DNA of 64,000 nucleotides from Chryseobacterium sp. MEBOG06 (GCF_021869765.1 NZ_CP084580.1:2542001-2606000), one strand, 5' to 3'. Shown: positions 46,586-55,129, counted from the stretch's first letter. Translations and numbers: made by a program. The notes: generated from the sequence alone by a model not told the origin.

Positions 46586-47395
46586 TTAAACTCCTCCCAT
46601 TACGTACATATTTTCCATAGTAGGTACTTTGCTGCCGCCTTCTTTTTCAAGAGTGATAGCAAATGCCTGCGCCTGGGGAATATTTGCCAATGCAACAAGA
46701 CTGTCTTTATCTTCAGAGTAAAGGCCTGCACTTACAGGTTTCCCATCAGCGATAGCCCATAGCTGATACTGCATTCCTGCAGGAGCTTTAGGTAGACTTT
46801 CGGCGTTCAGATATACTTCTTTGGTCTTTTTATCCCAGAAAACAAGTGCTTTAGAATCAGTATGTTTTTCTACTCCTTTCAGTGTAACCATCTGCATATC
46901 CGGGTTAGAAAACATTTCTACTTTCTGGTTCATTTTCTGAATCATCAGATCCTGAGACTGCTTTTCAGTATTTAGCTTTGCAATTTCCTTATGTGTATCA
47001 GATTGTTCTCTGATCCAAAAAAGATTTCCGGCAATACTGCCTAAAAACAAAACAGAAGCAGCTATTGCTAAACCTTTCCAGTTATTATTCCTGTGAATTC
47101 TAACTTCTTCCTGAGGTTTCGCCACAGGTAGATCTGTAACAACAACAGGTTTAATTTCGTTAGAAGTCTCTTCTTGCTGAATTTTGCTCCAGATCTTAGA
47201 TTTTAAGTCATTTGGAGGTGTTACAGCCTGTGCTGTAGCAAGATTTTCCAAAGTTTTCTGAGCCTCTTCAAAAGCTTCTTTTACCTCAGCATTATTTTTC
47301 ATCACACACTCCAAAATCCCTGCTTCCTCATGAGAAGCATGGCCTAGAATATAAGATTCTATAATTCCGGATGAGATGTATTCTTTAGTGTTCAA
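46586..47395 (-). CDS. Anti-sigma factor, RskA type
   Basis: 269 residues. The N-terminal cytoplasmic part (SHEEAGILECVMKNNAEVKEAFEEAQKTL) is the zinc-free anti-sigma domain. One membrane helix (GLAIAASVLFLGSIAGNLFWI) follows, then a coiled region, then a periplasmic RskA domain with ALVFWDKKTKEVYLNAESLPKAPAGMQYQLWAIADGKPVSAGLY. It lies one base after the sigma gene and surely binds it. The release signal is not known. Confidence 0.9.
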   Translation of the reverse strand: MNTKEYISSGIIESYILGHASHEEAGILECVMKNNAEVKEAFEEAQKTLENLATAQAVTPPNDLKSKIWSKIQQEETSNEIKPVVVTDLPVAKPQEEVRIHRNNNWKGLAIAASVLFLGSIAGNLFWIREQSDTHKEIAKLNTEKQSQDLMIQKMNQKVEMFSNPDMQMVTLKGVEKHTDSKALVFWDKKTKEVYLNAESLPKAPAGMQYQLWAIADGKPVSAGLYSEDKDSLVALANIPQAQAFAITLEKEGGSKVPTMENMYVMGGV

Positions 47396-47396
47396 T

Positions 47397-47906
47397 TTAT
47401 TGATAATCTTTTAACAAATCCTTTAATGTCATCAATGCGTTTCGCATTTTCGTTTTTACCGTTCCCAGCGGTATCTTCAGTTTATCGGATATTTCAGATT
47501 GGGTATATCCCTGATAATAAGCCAGATTGATAAGCTCCTGCTTATCAACTTCAAGACCTTCAAGTACATTATTAAACCCGATATAATCGGAAGAATGATT
47601 GGTCGTTGAAAGCTCTGCAGTATTATATACGAAATCTGGAAGTGATTGGTTTTTAAGCTGATTTTGAAATCCTTTAGATTTGAGATAATCTATTGCTGTA
47701 TTCCTGGCAATATTAATCATCCAGGTATAAAATCTTCCCTTAGAAGTATCATATTGGTGGATAGAGTGCCAGATTTTAACAAAAACATCCTGAATAACTT
47801 CTTCAGTGTATTCTTTAGACTGAACAATTCGAAGAATAACCCCATATAACGCACCAGAATAGTGGTCATACAGGTAATGAAAACCATTTTCGTTTTTTTC
47901 TTTCAA
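47397..47906 (-). CDS. ECF-type RNA polymerase sigma factor
   Basis: Region 2 (GFHYLYDHYSGALYGVILRIVQSKEYTEEVIQDVFVKIWHSIHQYD, split here as GFHYLYDHYSG and EEVIQDVFVKIW) and region 4 (LINLAYYQGYTQSEISDKL, IPLGTVKTKMRNALMTL) are clear. The TTG at 47906 is the only standard start in frame, but 13 further codons upstream (from the ATT at 47945) read like a conserved sigma N-terminus (TTYSEEELIVLLKEK). The true start may be that ATT. It is encoded just before its anti-sigma factor. Confidence 0.9.
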   Translation of the reverse strand: MKEKNENGFHYLYDHYSGALYGVILRIVQSKEYTEEVIQDVFVKIWHSIHQYDTSKGRFYTWMINIARNTAIDYLKSKGFQNQLKNQSLPDFVYNTAELSTTNHSSDYIGFNNVLEGLEVDKQELINLAYYQGYTQSEISDKLKIPLGTVKTKMRNALMTLKDLLKDYQ

Positions 47907-48056
47907 TAAAACGATAAGTTCCTCTTCCGAATAGGTTGTTTTAATAGCTTTATTTTTTCAATCCAAATGTAGTGAAATAAAACACATCTCCAATAAAATC
48001 CGAATAATATTTTATTTCGTACATGATAATAGGAGAATATTTGAAAAATATTAAAT

Positions 48057-48572
48057 ATGAAAAACTTAACTTCAAAAGCAATACTTATCTGTTGTATTGC
48101 ACTAGCCACCGGAAAATACAAAGCTCAGACAGATCATCTTAAAACAAAAAATCCCTATTACTCCCGTACAGCACAAAATAAACTGACGGTAAGTAATGCG
48201 GAGTGGAAAAAAATATTAAATCCTGAACTGTATAAGGTTGCCAGGGAGGGTGCTACAGAGACTGCTTTTACCGGAAAGTATGATGAATTTGATGAAAAAG
48301 GAACTTACTATTGTGCAGTATGTGGAAATCCGCTTTTTCTTTCGACCTCTAAATTTGCTACCACATGCGGATGGCCTTCTTTCTTTGAACCTATCCGTAA
48401 AAACAGTATAAAGTACAGAAAAGATACTTCTTACCATATGGTGCGGGAAGAAGTACTGTGCGGAAGATGTGATTCTCACCTTGGGCACGTCTTTGATGAT
48501 GGCCCGAAACCAACGGGAAAAAGGTTCTGTATGAATTCTGTTTGTCTTGAATTTGTTCCAATTAAAAAATAA
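48057..48572 (+). CDS. msrB: Peptide-methionine (R)-S-oxide reductase, exported
   Basis: An N-terminal signal-like segment (AILICCIALATGKYKAQ) precedes an MsrB domain. CAVCGNPLF and CGRCDSHLGHVF give the two CxxC zinc sites, with GWPSFFEPI and the catalytic Cys in RFCMNSVCLEF. It repairs oxidised methionine in proteins, here probably in the periplasm. It is divergent from the sigma/anti-sigma pair (start 150 bases apart) and upstream of the fasciclin and ferritin-like genes. Confidence 0.93.
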   Translation: MKNLTSKAILICCIALATGKYKAQTDHLKTKNPYYSRTAQNKLTVSNAEWKKILNPELYKVAREGATETAFTGKYDEFDEKGTYYCAVCGNPLFLSTSKFATTCGWPSFFEPIRKNSIKYRKDTSYHMVREEVLCGRCDSHLGHVFDDGPKPTGKRFCMNSVCLEFVPIKK

Positions 48573-48693
48573 CAACACTGATTTACAGCAAGTTAAATAA
48601 AATACAGCTTTTTTTTAATCTAAAACAAAACCAAGCTCGTAAATGACATTAAGAACGCAAATTATTTATAATTAACTAAAAAAAATCAACGAA

Positions 48694-49263
48694 ATGAACA
48701 CACAATCAAAAATCGCAGTTTTAGCAATGGTCGCTTTATCATTTGCTTTTAGCGGGAAGGTAAATGCACAGACGATGAAAGAAAAAACAGTAATGGTAGG
48801 AGGAGCTCCTATGTATCCATCCAAAAATATTATTGAAAACGCAGTGAATTCTAAAGATCACAAAACCTTGGTAGCTGCTGTGAAAGCTGCCGGCCTGGTA
48901 AGTACTTTAGAAGGAGCAGGGCCATTCACTGTATTGGCTCCTACAGATGCGGCATTTGCCAAGCTTCCGAAAGGAACAGTAGAAAATCTTGTAAAACCGG
49001 AAAACAAGGCAATGCTTACCAAGATACTTACTTATCATGTACTTGCAGGAAAATACAGTGCTAAAGATATCTGGGCAGCTGTGGCAGCAGGTAAAGGAAA
49101 AAGTATGATGAAAACTGTAGAAGGAGAAGACCTTACATTCTGGACAAAAGGTAAAGACCTTTACGTGAAAGATGCTAAAGGAAACAGTGCAAAAGTTACA
49201 ATAGCTGATGTAAACCAGTCTAATGGTGTGATCCATGTAATAGATACGGTTCTGATGCCGTAA
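48694..49263 (+). CDS. Fasciclin-domain protein, secreted
   Basis: A signal peptide (IAVLAMVALSFAFSGKVNAQ) is followed by one FAS1 domain: NIIENAVNSKDHKTLVAAVKAAGLVSTLEGAGPFTVLAPTDAAFAKLP, shown here by FTVLAPTDAAFAKLP, LTYHVLAGKY and NGVIHVIDTVLMP. 189 residues. FAS1 domains mediate adhesion or act as small extracytoplasmic modules. In Bacteroidota they often lie near ECF sigma genes, as here. Confidence 0.92.
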   Translation: MNTQSKIAVLAMVALSFAFSGKVNAQTMKEKTVMVGGAPMYPSKNIIENAVNSKDHKTLVAAVKAAGLVSTLEGAGPFTVLAPTDAAFAKLPKGTVENLVKPENKAMLTKILTYHVLAGKYSAKDIWAAVAAGKGKSMMKTVEGEDLTFWTKGKDLYVKDAKGNSAKVTIADVNQSNGVIHVIDTVLMP

Positions 49264-49277
49264 TAAAATTAGTTTTT

Positions 49278-49303
49278 AAAACAGCATAGCAATATGCTGT
49301 TTT
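49278..49303 (+). terminator. Intrinsic terminator after the fasciclin gene
   Basis: Perfect 11-bp arms AAAACAGCATA and TATGCTGTTTT, loop GCAA, then a T-rich tail. Confidence 0.8.
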
Positions 49304-49342
49304 TATTCTTGTTACTTATACAAACACTTAAAAATTAATAAT

Positions 49343-50056
49343 ATGAAAAATACAATTCATGTATCTAACAAGGGAGCAACTCTTGATACTGGCAGAAGAA
49401 ACTTTCTGAAGTTAAGTGGAGTAGGAATCGCTATTGCAGGCCTTACCCTTATAGGCTGCAGTGATAATGATGATTTTGAAATTATCAATAACAACCCGGT
49501 TTTTGACCTGGGAACAGGAGATGTGGGTATATTAAATTATGCATATGCTCTTGAGCAGCTTGAAGCCGACTTCTATACTAAGGTAGTTAATAATTTCTAC
49601 TCGGGAATCTCCAATATAGAAAAAGAACTTTTCACAGATTTGTATCACCATGAAGTTATTCACCGTGATTTTTTTAAGGCTGCTATCAGTGGCGCCACAC
49701 AGAATATACTCCCTACACTGGAATTTCAATATACTAATGTCAATTTCAATGACAGAAATTCGGTATTAGCAACTGCAAAAGCACTTGAAGATACAGGAGT
49801 AGCAGCGTATAATGGAGCAGGAAAATACATTACCAATCCTGATTACCTGGTGATTGCAGGAAAAATTGTTTCTGTAGAAGCCAGACACGCATCTGCAATC
49901 AGAAATTTAATCAATCCGGGAACTGCTGCTTTTTCAGGGGATGACGTGATTGATGCAAACGGACTTGACGTGGCAAAAGAACCTAAAGACATCATAATGG
50001 CTGCCGGAGGGTTTATAAAAACGCCTTTCACATGGAAAGAAAGAGGCATTAACTAA
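49343..50056 (+). CDS. Ferritin-like domain protein 1, possible lipoprotein
   Basis: The start has TGRRNFLKLSGVGIAIAGLTLIGC: a twin-arginine-like RR and a lipobox-like LIGC. The four-helix ferritin-like domain (PF13668) has NYAYALEQLEADFYTKVV, HHEVIHRDFF, ALEDTGVAAYNGAGKYI and VSVEARHASAIRNL, supplying the Glu/His metal ligands. A second, related gene follows 24 bases later. These proteins may bind iron or oxidants in the envelope. Confidence 0.88.
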   Translation: MKNTIHVSNKGATLDTGRRNFLKLSGVGIAIAGLTLIGCSDNDDFEIINNNPVFDLGTGDVGILNYAYALEQLEADFYTKVVNNFYSGISNIEKELFTDLYHHEVIHRDFFKAAISGATQNILPTLEFQYTNVNFNDRNSVLATAKALEDTGVAAYNGAGKYITNPDYLVIAGKIVSVEARHASAIRNLINPGTAAFSGDDVIDANGLDVAKEPKDIIMAAGGFIKTPFTWKERGIN

Positions 50057-50080
50057 TCATTCACCTTTAAATCTTGTATT

Positions 50081-50896
50081 ATGAATATTCTTAAATTATT
50101 AGACAAACTTTCTAATGACAAGTTTTTTACTGAGAAAACTTCAAGATTAGATTCTCTTCATACTATTTCGGCATTTGGAAAAAAAGCCGCTATAGCAACT
50201 GTTCCCCTTGGACTAGGCACAATGATGTCAACTCCGGTAAAAGCAGAAGCACCAGATACAAAGGCATCTGCAGCCTTTTTGAAAAGCACTTTAACGGATG
50301 CTTTGCAGCTTGCCTTGGTACTGGAATACCTTGAAAATGAATACTACAATATCGGGCTTTCTACAGCAGGACTTATACCGAGTGCAGACAGAGTTGTTTT
50401 TATGCAGATCTCAAAACATGAGTCTGCCCATGTTAATTTTCTGAAAAGCACGCTTACCTCTCTGGGAACAACTCCGGGGACAAAACCTACTTTTGACTTT
50501 ACAGCAGGTGGTAGTTTTACTCCGTTTACAGATTACAATCAGTTTCTTACTCTGTCTCAGGCTTTTGAAGATACAGGGGTAAGAGCTTACAAAGGCCAGG
50601 CAGGAAATGTGATGTCCAATAAGGCTGTTCTACAGGCAGCTTTACAGATTCACTCGGTAGAAGCAAGACATGCTTCTCAGGTAAGAAGAATGCGTGGTAA
50701 TAAAGGCTGGATCGAACTGGCGAACGGTGGAAATATGCCTTCTGCGACTAATCCGGTCTATGCAGGCGAAGACAACGTTAACCAGGCTGGTTACAATACA
50801 TCAACTTTATTTGGCGCTGCAGCAGGTTCTGCGGCTTACGATGAAGTTCTTAGTGGTAGTGATGCACAGGCCATTGCTTCATTATTTATAGTATAG
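50081..50896 (+). CDS. Ferritin-like domain protein 2
   Basis: It has the same four-helix domain as its neighbour: LALVLEYLENEYYNIGL, SKHESAHVNFLKSTL, FEDTGVRAYKGQAGNV, HSVEARHASQVRRM. The N-terminal region (ISAFGKKAAIATVPLGLGTMMS) is a hydrophobic signal-like segment without a lipobox. 271 residues. It probably forms a complex with the first ferritin-like protein. Both belong with MsrB and the fasciclin protein to an envelope-stress-like set. Confidence 0.88.
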   Translation: MNILKLLDKLSNDKFFTEKTSRLDSLHTISAFGKKAAIATVPLGLGTMMSTPVKAEAPDTKASAAFLKSTLTDALQLALVLEYLENEYYNIGLSTAGLIPSADRVVFMQISKHESAHVNFLKSTLTSLGTTPGTKPTFDFTAGGSFTPFTDYNQFLTLSQAFEDTGVRAYKGQAGNVMSNKAVLQAALQIHSVEARHASQVRRMRGNKGWIELANGGNMPSATNPVYAGEDNVNQAGYNTSTLFGAAAGSAAYDEVLSGSDAQAIASLFIV

Positions 50897-50925
50897 TTAA
50901 TTATATTTAATAATATGAATGGCGG

Positions 50926-50962
50926 AGTCCTTTTCCATACTATATGGGAAGGGACTTTTTTT
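50926..50962 (+). terminator. Intrinsic terminator after the ferritin-like pair
   Basis: Arms AGTCCTTTTCCATA and TATGGGAAGGGACT pair over 14 positions with G-T wobbles and are followed by seven T. Confidence 0.75.
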
Positions 50963-50981
50963 GTCGAAAATTTTAATATTT

Positions 50982-51014
50982 AAAAAGGCTTTCTATTGAG
51001 CTAAAAAGCCTTTT
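50982..51014. terminator. Terminator of the XRE repressor gene
   Basis: Arms AAAAGGCTTT and AAAGCCTTTT with a T-run on each side. It lies 10 bases past the minus-strand stop. Confidence 0.65.
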
Positions 51015-51024
51015 ATTAATAGTA

Positions 51025-51813
51025 TCATGAAGTTTTACGGCGCTTACCGGAAACTTTACGGTCAAGATCTTTGATGTCCTGTCTCAGCTCACGGAACATT
51101 TCTTTAAAATTATTACTTTCGTAATCTCCCGGTTCAAAGTCTTCGGGGAAAATTCCTGAAGCATACTGCCATATTTCTACCACTTCGTCAAACGGAATAT
51201 CATAAGCTTCATAGAATGAGTTGTCAGCACTTACACAGATTGAATTTCCTTTTCTTTCCTTAAATCTCTTATAAGTAATACCGTCATTCAGCGTTACAAA
51301 TACATATGTTTTTCCGGGTTTCAGCTCATTGATACCTTCTACATATTTACCTACTATATAAGAACCGTTTCTGAAAGGCGGCATAGAGTCTCCGTCGGCA
51401 GGAAAAGCTCTGTACTTTCCATTGGTAAGAAAGGGAAGGGCAATGCGCTGAAGACTTTCAATATATTCCACATCGCTATAGCCTTCCAGATATCCCATTG
51501 AAGCTTTCTGAGGAATAATTTCTATGGTATCATTTCCATAGTTATCTACTGCCACGGGAAGTACAATCCTGTTGTCCGGAAGTTTCAGCATTTCCTCTAT
51601 AGGATATTTCTGAATGTCTACAGACAGCATAAGATCAATACTCACATGGAAATATTTGGATATCTTAATAAGGAGCTCAATAGGAGGTTCGGATATTCCA
51701 TTTTCGTATTTGGAATAGCGGACTCTTGAGATCGTTAATTCAGTGGCGACATTTTGTTGGGAAAGCTTTCTCCCGGCTCTTAAGAAGCGTATATTATTTG
51801 AAAAAATTGACAT
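51025..51813 (-). CDS. XRE-family repressor with S24 (LexA/CI-like) domain
   Basis: The HTH is NNIRFLRAGRKLSQQNVATELTISRVRYSKYENG, shown here by KLSQQNVATELTISRVRYSK. The C-terminal S24 fold has PADGDSMPPFRNGSYIVG with the catalytic-type Ser, and a KR in GITYKRFKERKG at the Lys position. The ATG at 51813 is preferred over one at 51843, since the extra ten residues do not fit the family. Such proteins are often phage-like or stress repressors. Here it lies beside the bacteriocin-like gene, but not facing it. Confidence 0.88.
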   Translation of the reverse strand: MSIFSNNIRFLRAGRKLSQQNVATELTISRVRYSKYENGISEPPIELLIKISKYFHVSIDLMLSVDIQKYPIEEMLKLPDNRIVLPVAVDNYGNDTIEIIPQKASMGYLEGYSDVEYIESLQRIALPFLTNGKYRAFPADGDSMPPFRNGSYIVGKYVEGINELKPGKTYVFVTLNDGITYKRFKERKGNSICVSADNSFYEAYDIPFDEVVEIWQYASGIFPEDFEPGDYESNNFKEMFRELRQDIKDLDRKVSGKRRKTS

Positions 51814-52260
51814 TAATAATAGTATAGGTAAGCAAAAATACAAAATTTGATATTGTTATCAATAATCAGAACAGGTTTTACCATAAGAAGTGAAGAATTT
51901 CTGCATTTCTTTCCTGTTTTTTTGAAATCGAAGGTGATAAAAGCTTTTTTACAACAAATTTTTCTTCCGCTAAAGTCGATATCAGCCCGAATATCTACCT
52001 GTTTTCTCTGCTTTGAAGAATAATCATAAATAAACAGTATTTGATGCAAAATATTAACTCTACATTTTCCAAATTGAGTTATTTTTTTTAACATTTAGAA
52101 AATCAATCAGATATAAATTAAAATGATATTTTCATTAAAATACCTTTATATTAATAGAATATTAAATTATAAAAATATTTAATTATTTTATTCGAAATAA
52201 TACCATCATATTGTAATTATTCATATATTCGTGATGTAATAATCATATAAAATTATAGTT
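51814..52260. other. Gene-free stretch of 447 bases
   Basis: Very AT-rich, with no convincing frame. It should contain promoters for the repressor (minus) and the bacteriocin-like peptide (plus). I see no strong site or repeat. Confidence 0.4.
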
Positions 52261-52545
52261 ATGAAAAACTTAAAAAAATTAGACAGAAACGAACTAAAAA
52301 CTATTTCAGGTAACGGACTACTAGATCCAATCGGTGGATTACTAGGTGGACTAGGAGGAGTAGTTGGTGGAGTAGTAGGTGGTGTAGGTACTATCGTTGG
52401 CGGTGTAGTTAGCGGTGTAGGATCTACAGTAGGTGGAGTAGTTGGCGGCGTAGGTACCGTTGTAGGAAACGCATTATGCCAAACACAGTGTGTAATCAAT
52501 GGTGTAATCCACATCAGATTATTAGAGTGTGGTTCTACTTGCTAA
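52261..52545 (+). CDS. Bacteriocin-like peptide with glycine-zipper repeats
   Basis: 94 residues. The start MKNLKKLDRNELKTISGNG is a leader of the type found in Chryseobacterium 'bacteriocin-like' peptides (LKKL..ELK.I.G, with a Gly pair or Gly-x-Gly at the cleavage point). The middle (25-69) is almost only Gly and Val, with three 11-residue repeats: GGVVGGVGTIV, GGVVSGVGSTV, GGVVGGVGTVV. The end has four cysteines at 73, 77, 90 and 94 (CX3C twice, symmetrical). No transporter, peptidase or immunity gene is next to it, so export and processing would be in trans. The function is inferred from composition only. Confidence 0.7.
   Translation: MKNLKKLDRNELKTISGNGLLDPIGGLLGGLGGVVGGVVGGVGTIVGGVVSGVGSTVGGVVGGVGTVVGNALCQTQCVINGVIHIRLLECGSTC
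52366..52464 (+). repeat. Three tandem 33-bp repeats inside the bacteriocin-like gene
   Basis: They code for residues 36-68 (GGVVGGVGTIV and variants). They are alike at the protein level and less so at the DNA level. Confidence 0.75.
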
Positions 52546-52575
52546 TCAGCAGACCCCTTAAGATGTAAAAAATTC

Positions 52576-52602
52576 AACCGCTCTGAAAAGAGCGGTTTTT
52601 TT
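52576..52602 (+). terminator. Strong intrinsic terminator after the bacteriocin-like gene
   Basis: Perfect 9-bp arms AACCGCTCT and AGAGCGGTT, loop GAAA, then seven T. Confidence 0.9.
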
Positions 52603-52795
52603 ATCATTGTATGGGAGGAAATACTAGAATAGTCAGTTATATTTTAAATCAATATCACTGCAATGGCCTATTGTAAACATCCATCAGAAAAATCTGTAAA
52701 TATACTGTTCTTAAAAATGAATAATATCAACATATGTATAGTTTTCTTATCATTTAGCAGCCTAGATTTGCTTTAATAATTTAAGAAAAAATACA

Positions 52796-53311
52796 ATGAA
52801 CTCTATAGTATTAAGTTTACCGGCTCTCTTTATGGGATTTCTGGCATTTTCACAAAATACGGTTAGTAACAATAAACAAATGAACATGAATACCATAATA
52901 TACAAAAATCCAAAAACTCTTTTTGATCCGACGCCCTATGCTTTTTCTCATTCTGCAGTACCTGTAGAGTCTGAAGGCAAATATGTATTTATATCCGGGC
53001 AAAGTGGTGGTGAAGGGTTAAACCATTATCTTTCCAAAGACTTCCGAACCCAGGTTAGAACCTCACTGCAAAATCTGGAGACTGTACTGGATGAATATGG
53101 ATTAGAAGTCAAAGATGTGCTTAAGATTACAATTCTGATTGTGGATCATAACCAGGAGAAACTTAAAATATGGTCAGAGGAAATTCATAAAGCATGGAAA
53201 GGTCATCAGTTTCCGGCAAGCACCTTAATCCCGGTTCCAAAGCTTGCGCTGGATGATATGCTGATAGAGGTGGATGCCGTAGCTTTTATGAAAAAAAATA
53301 AAGGAGAATAA
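52796..53311 (+). CDS. RidA-family protein, exported
   Basis: A signal-like start (IVLSLPALFMGFLAFSQN) precedes the YjgF/RidA fold: FDPTPYAFSHSAVPVESEGKYVFISGQSG, VRTSLQNLETVLDEYGLEVKDVLKITI, PASTLIPVPKLALDDMLIEVDAVAF. RidA removes reactive enamine/imine intermediates, but the catalytic Arg is not obvious here (STLIPVPKL is in its place, with Thr-Leu-Ile). It may be a RidA-like protein of other use. 171 residues. Confidence 0.85.
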   Translation: MNSIVLSLPALFMGFLAFSQNTVSNNKQMNMNTIIYKNPKTLFDPTPYAFSHSAVPVESEGKYVFISGQSGGEGLNHYLSKDFRTQVRTSLQNLETVLDEYGLEVKDVLKITILIVDHNQEKLKIWSEEIHKAWKGHQFPASTLIPVPKLALDDMLIEVDAVAFMKKNKGE

Positions 53312-53366
53312 ATCCTCTCTGCCAAACCAAATATTGGTAAGTATGTATCGGCAATTAAGTAAATTA

Positions 53367-53425
53367 AAAGTTATTTCAGAAAAGTCTGAGTTCTCACAGA
53401 TCTGTAGTTTTTCTGAAATAACTTT
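53367..53425. repeat. Perfect 17-bp inverted repeat (possible MITE or terminator)
   Basis: AAAGTTATTTCAGAAAA pairs with TTTTCTGAAATAACTTT; the 25-base loop contains the palindrome CAGATCTG. No T-run follows. It lies between RidA and the methyltransferase. Confidence 0.7.
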
Positions 53426-53515
53426 CATCAATTTTAAACTTTACACCTTGTAGTATGATTTTTGCACTGAAGTAGATGATTTTTTACTAATGAAGAATAT
53501 ATACGTTGTACACAA

Positions 53516-54106
53516 ATGATTTTTAATGACATTAAATCAAATAAAGAGGTGAAAGACAGCACCTTTAACAGGCTATATCCCAAACATATCAATGAATTGG
53601 CAGGTAATCATTGGACTCCTGTTGCCATAGCAAGAATGGCTGCAGCGTATCTGGCTGAGAAGCCCAACAGTAAAATATTGGATATTGGTGCCGGTGCCGG
53701 AAAATTTTGTCTGGTAGGAGCTGCCTCTACAAAAGGAATGTTTTTTGGTGTAGAGCAAAGAGAATCCCTTACCAAAATATCAAAAAAAATAGCGGAGAAA
53801 CATAAAATTTCTAATGTGGAATTTATTCACTCCAACATCAATAAAATCTCTTTTTCCGACTATGATGCGTTCTATTTTTTTAATTCTTTTTACGAAAATA
53901 TAGATACTTTATCTTTAATAGACAATACCATACTTCCGGATAAAGACTTATATTTTGCTTATTCGGATTATGTAAAAGAACAGCTCGACAAAACCCCTTC
54001 AGGAACACGTCTGGTAACCTATTGGAGCAAATGGGATGAAGTCCCCAGCAGTTTTAATTTAATCGCAACAGACTGCAACGGATTATTAAACTTCTGGGAA
54101 AAATAA
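53516..54106 (+). CDS. Class I SAM-dependent methyltransferase
   Basis: The SAM motif ILDIGAGAGKFCLVGA is followed by FFGVEQRESLTKI, NVEFIHSNI and YDAFYFFNSFYENI. 196 residues. The family's acceptor cannot be assigned. The N-terminal part (RLYPKHINELAGNHWTPVAIARMAAAYL) is unusual. No operon partner. Confidence 0.85.
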   Translation: MIFNDIKSNKEVKDSTFNRLYPKHINELAGNHWTPVAIARMAAAYLAEKPNSKILDIGAGAGKFCLVGAASTKGMFFGVEQRESLTKISKKIAEKHKISNVEFIHSNINKISFSDYDAFYFFNSFYENIDTLSLIDNTILPDKDLYFAYSDYVKEQLDKTPSGTRLVTYWSKWDEVPSSFNLIATDCNGLLNFWEK

Positions 54107-54134
54107 AGTCTGACTTTACAAAACAGACAATAGC

Positions 54135-54173
54135 TTTATAAAAATTTCTGAAAAAACCGAAAATTTTTATAAA
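54135..54173. terminator. AT-only hairpin between convergent genes
   Basis: Perfect 13-bp arms TTTATAAAAATTT and AAATTTTTATAAA, 13-base loop. Likely bidirectional, but AT-only stems are weak. Confidence 0.5.
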
Positions 54174-54232
54174 ACTATTATTTTATTCCTTTGCAGTATT
54201 CCAATCAGGCAGAAAATTTCACAGCTCCGGAT

Positions 54233-55063
54233 TTAGTTGGTAGGTATAGCATAGATTAAGTTTTCAGACCAGCTTCCTCCATATGCATTGATAGAAGTAG
54301 CGGCTGTTGCAGTTCCTGCGACCACGGCATTTCCTACAATATATTTATATCTTTTAGTCGTTCCGGAAGAATTTTCTATATAAATATTTCCGTTTGTCAT
54401 TGTATATCTTGAATTTCCTGCTGACATACTTGTTGGGCCCTGTATCTGTGTACTTACATACCTTGGTGTCGTGTTTACATCATTTGATCGAATGCCGGTA
54501 TCGCCAATAGCAATGCCTGCTTCATCTGAAAATGTACTTCTTATCCACATCCAGTCATTAGCTGTTAGATTAGTTCCTATAGGAGCTACGATCTGAGTGA
54601 CTGATACCAGCCATTTTCCCGGTCCCAAGTCAATATAAGACCCAGTATACACAAAAGTTGAGCTTGCTACAAAGGGGATATTAACGCCTGGACCATTTAC
54701 CCCTCTGGTTAAACCTAGGGTAATTGGTTTCCATTGTCCTTTACCATCGGCATCAGACGTTAAAACATAATCTTTAAACTCCGATCCGTCTTTTATGGTA
54801 ATACCTGAAATGGGAGCCGTAGGTGTACCTTTTGTTTTTACTTCGATACTAGTTGTAGGATTATTCGTTCCTATCCCTATGAAGCCATTGGAGTTAATGA
54901 CAACATCATCTGCCTGATTCGCCAGACTTATATTACCTGTAGCCTCATTATTTTTTGATCCATCAATGTGAAGGATTGCTTTGGGATTAGGAGTATTGAT
55001 ACCAACTTGCCCAAAAAGGGCAGTACCAATACAAAGAATGCCAATACATGATATTTTTTTCAT
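54233..55063 (-). CDS. Exported fibre-like protein (VGINTPNP family), paralogue 2
   Basis: 276 residues. A signal peptide (ISCIGILCIGTALFGQ) is followed by VGINTPNPKAILHIDGSKNNEATGN, here VGINTPNPKAILHIDG, and FIGIGTNNPTTSIEV. A different C-terminal beta domain has KWLVSVTQIVAP. Its signal region is nearly the same as in paralogue 3. This gene opens the decaying region on the minus strand. Confidence 0.7.
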   Translation of the reverse strand: MKKISCIGILCIGTALFGQVGINTPNPKAILHIDGSKNNEATGNISLANQADDVVINSNGFIGIGTNNPTTSIEVKTKGTPTAPISGITIKDGSEFKDYVLTSDADGKGQWKPITLGLTRGVNGPGVNIPFVASSTFVYTGSYIDLGPGKWLVSVTQIVAPIGTNLTANDWMWIRSTFSDEAGIAIGDTGIRSNDVNTTPRYVSTQIQGPTSMSAGNSRYTMTNGNIYIENSSGTTKRYKYIVGNAVVAGTATAATSINAYGGSWSENLIYAIPTN

Positions 55064-55129
55064 TTTCTTAGGTTTTTTTAATTTATTACTGTTTTAAACT
55101 ATAGTTTTCGGATCTCTGTTCTCAAAAGA

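Noticed and set aside
51813..52094. Minus-strand frame of 93 codons
   Set aside because: Very AT-rich, low-complexity product with no family resemblance; it overlaps the promoter region of the XRE gene.
52221..52514. Proline/threonine-rich minus-strand frame
   Set aside because: It is the antisense of the glycine/valine repeats in the bacteriocin-like gene.
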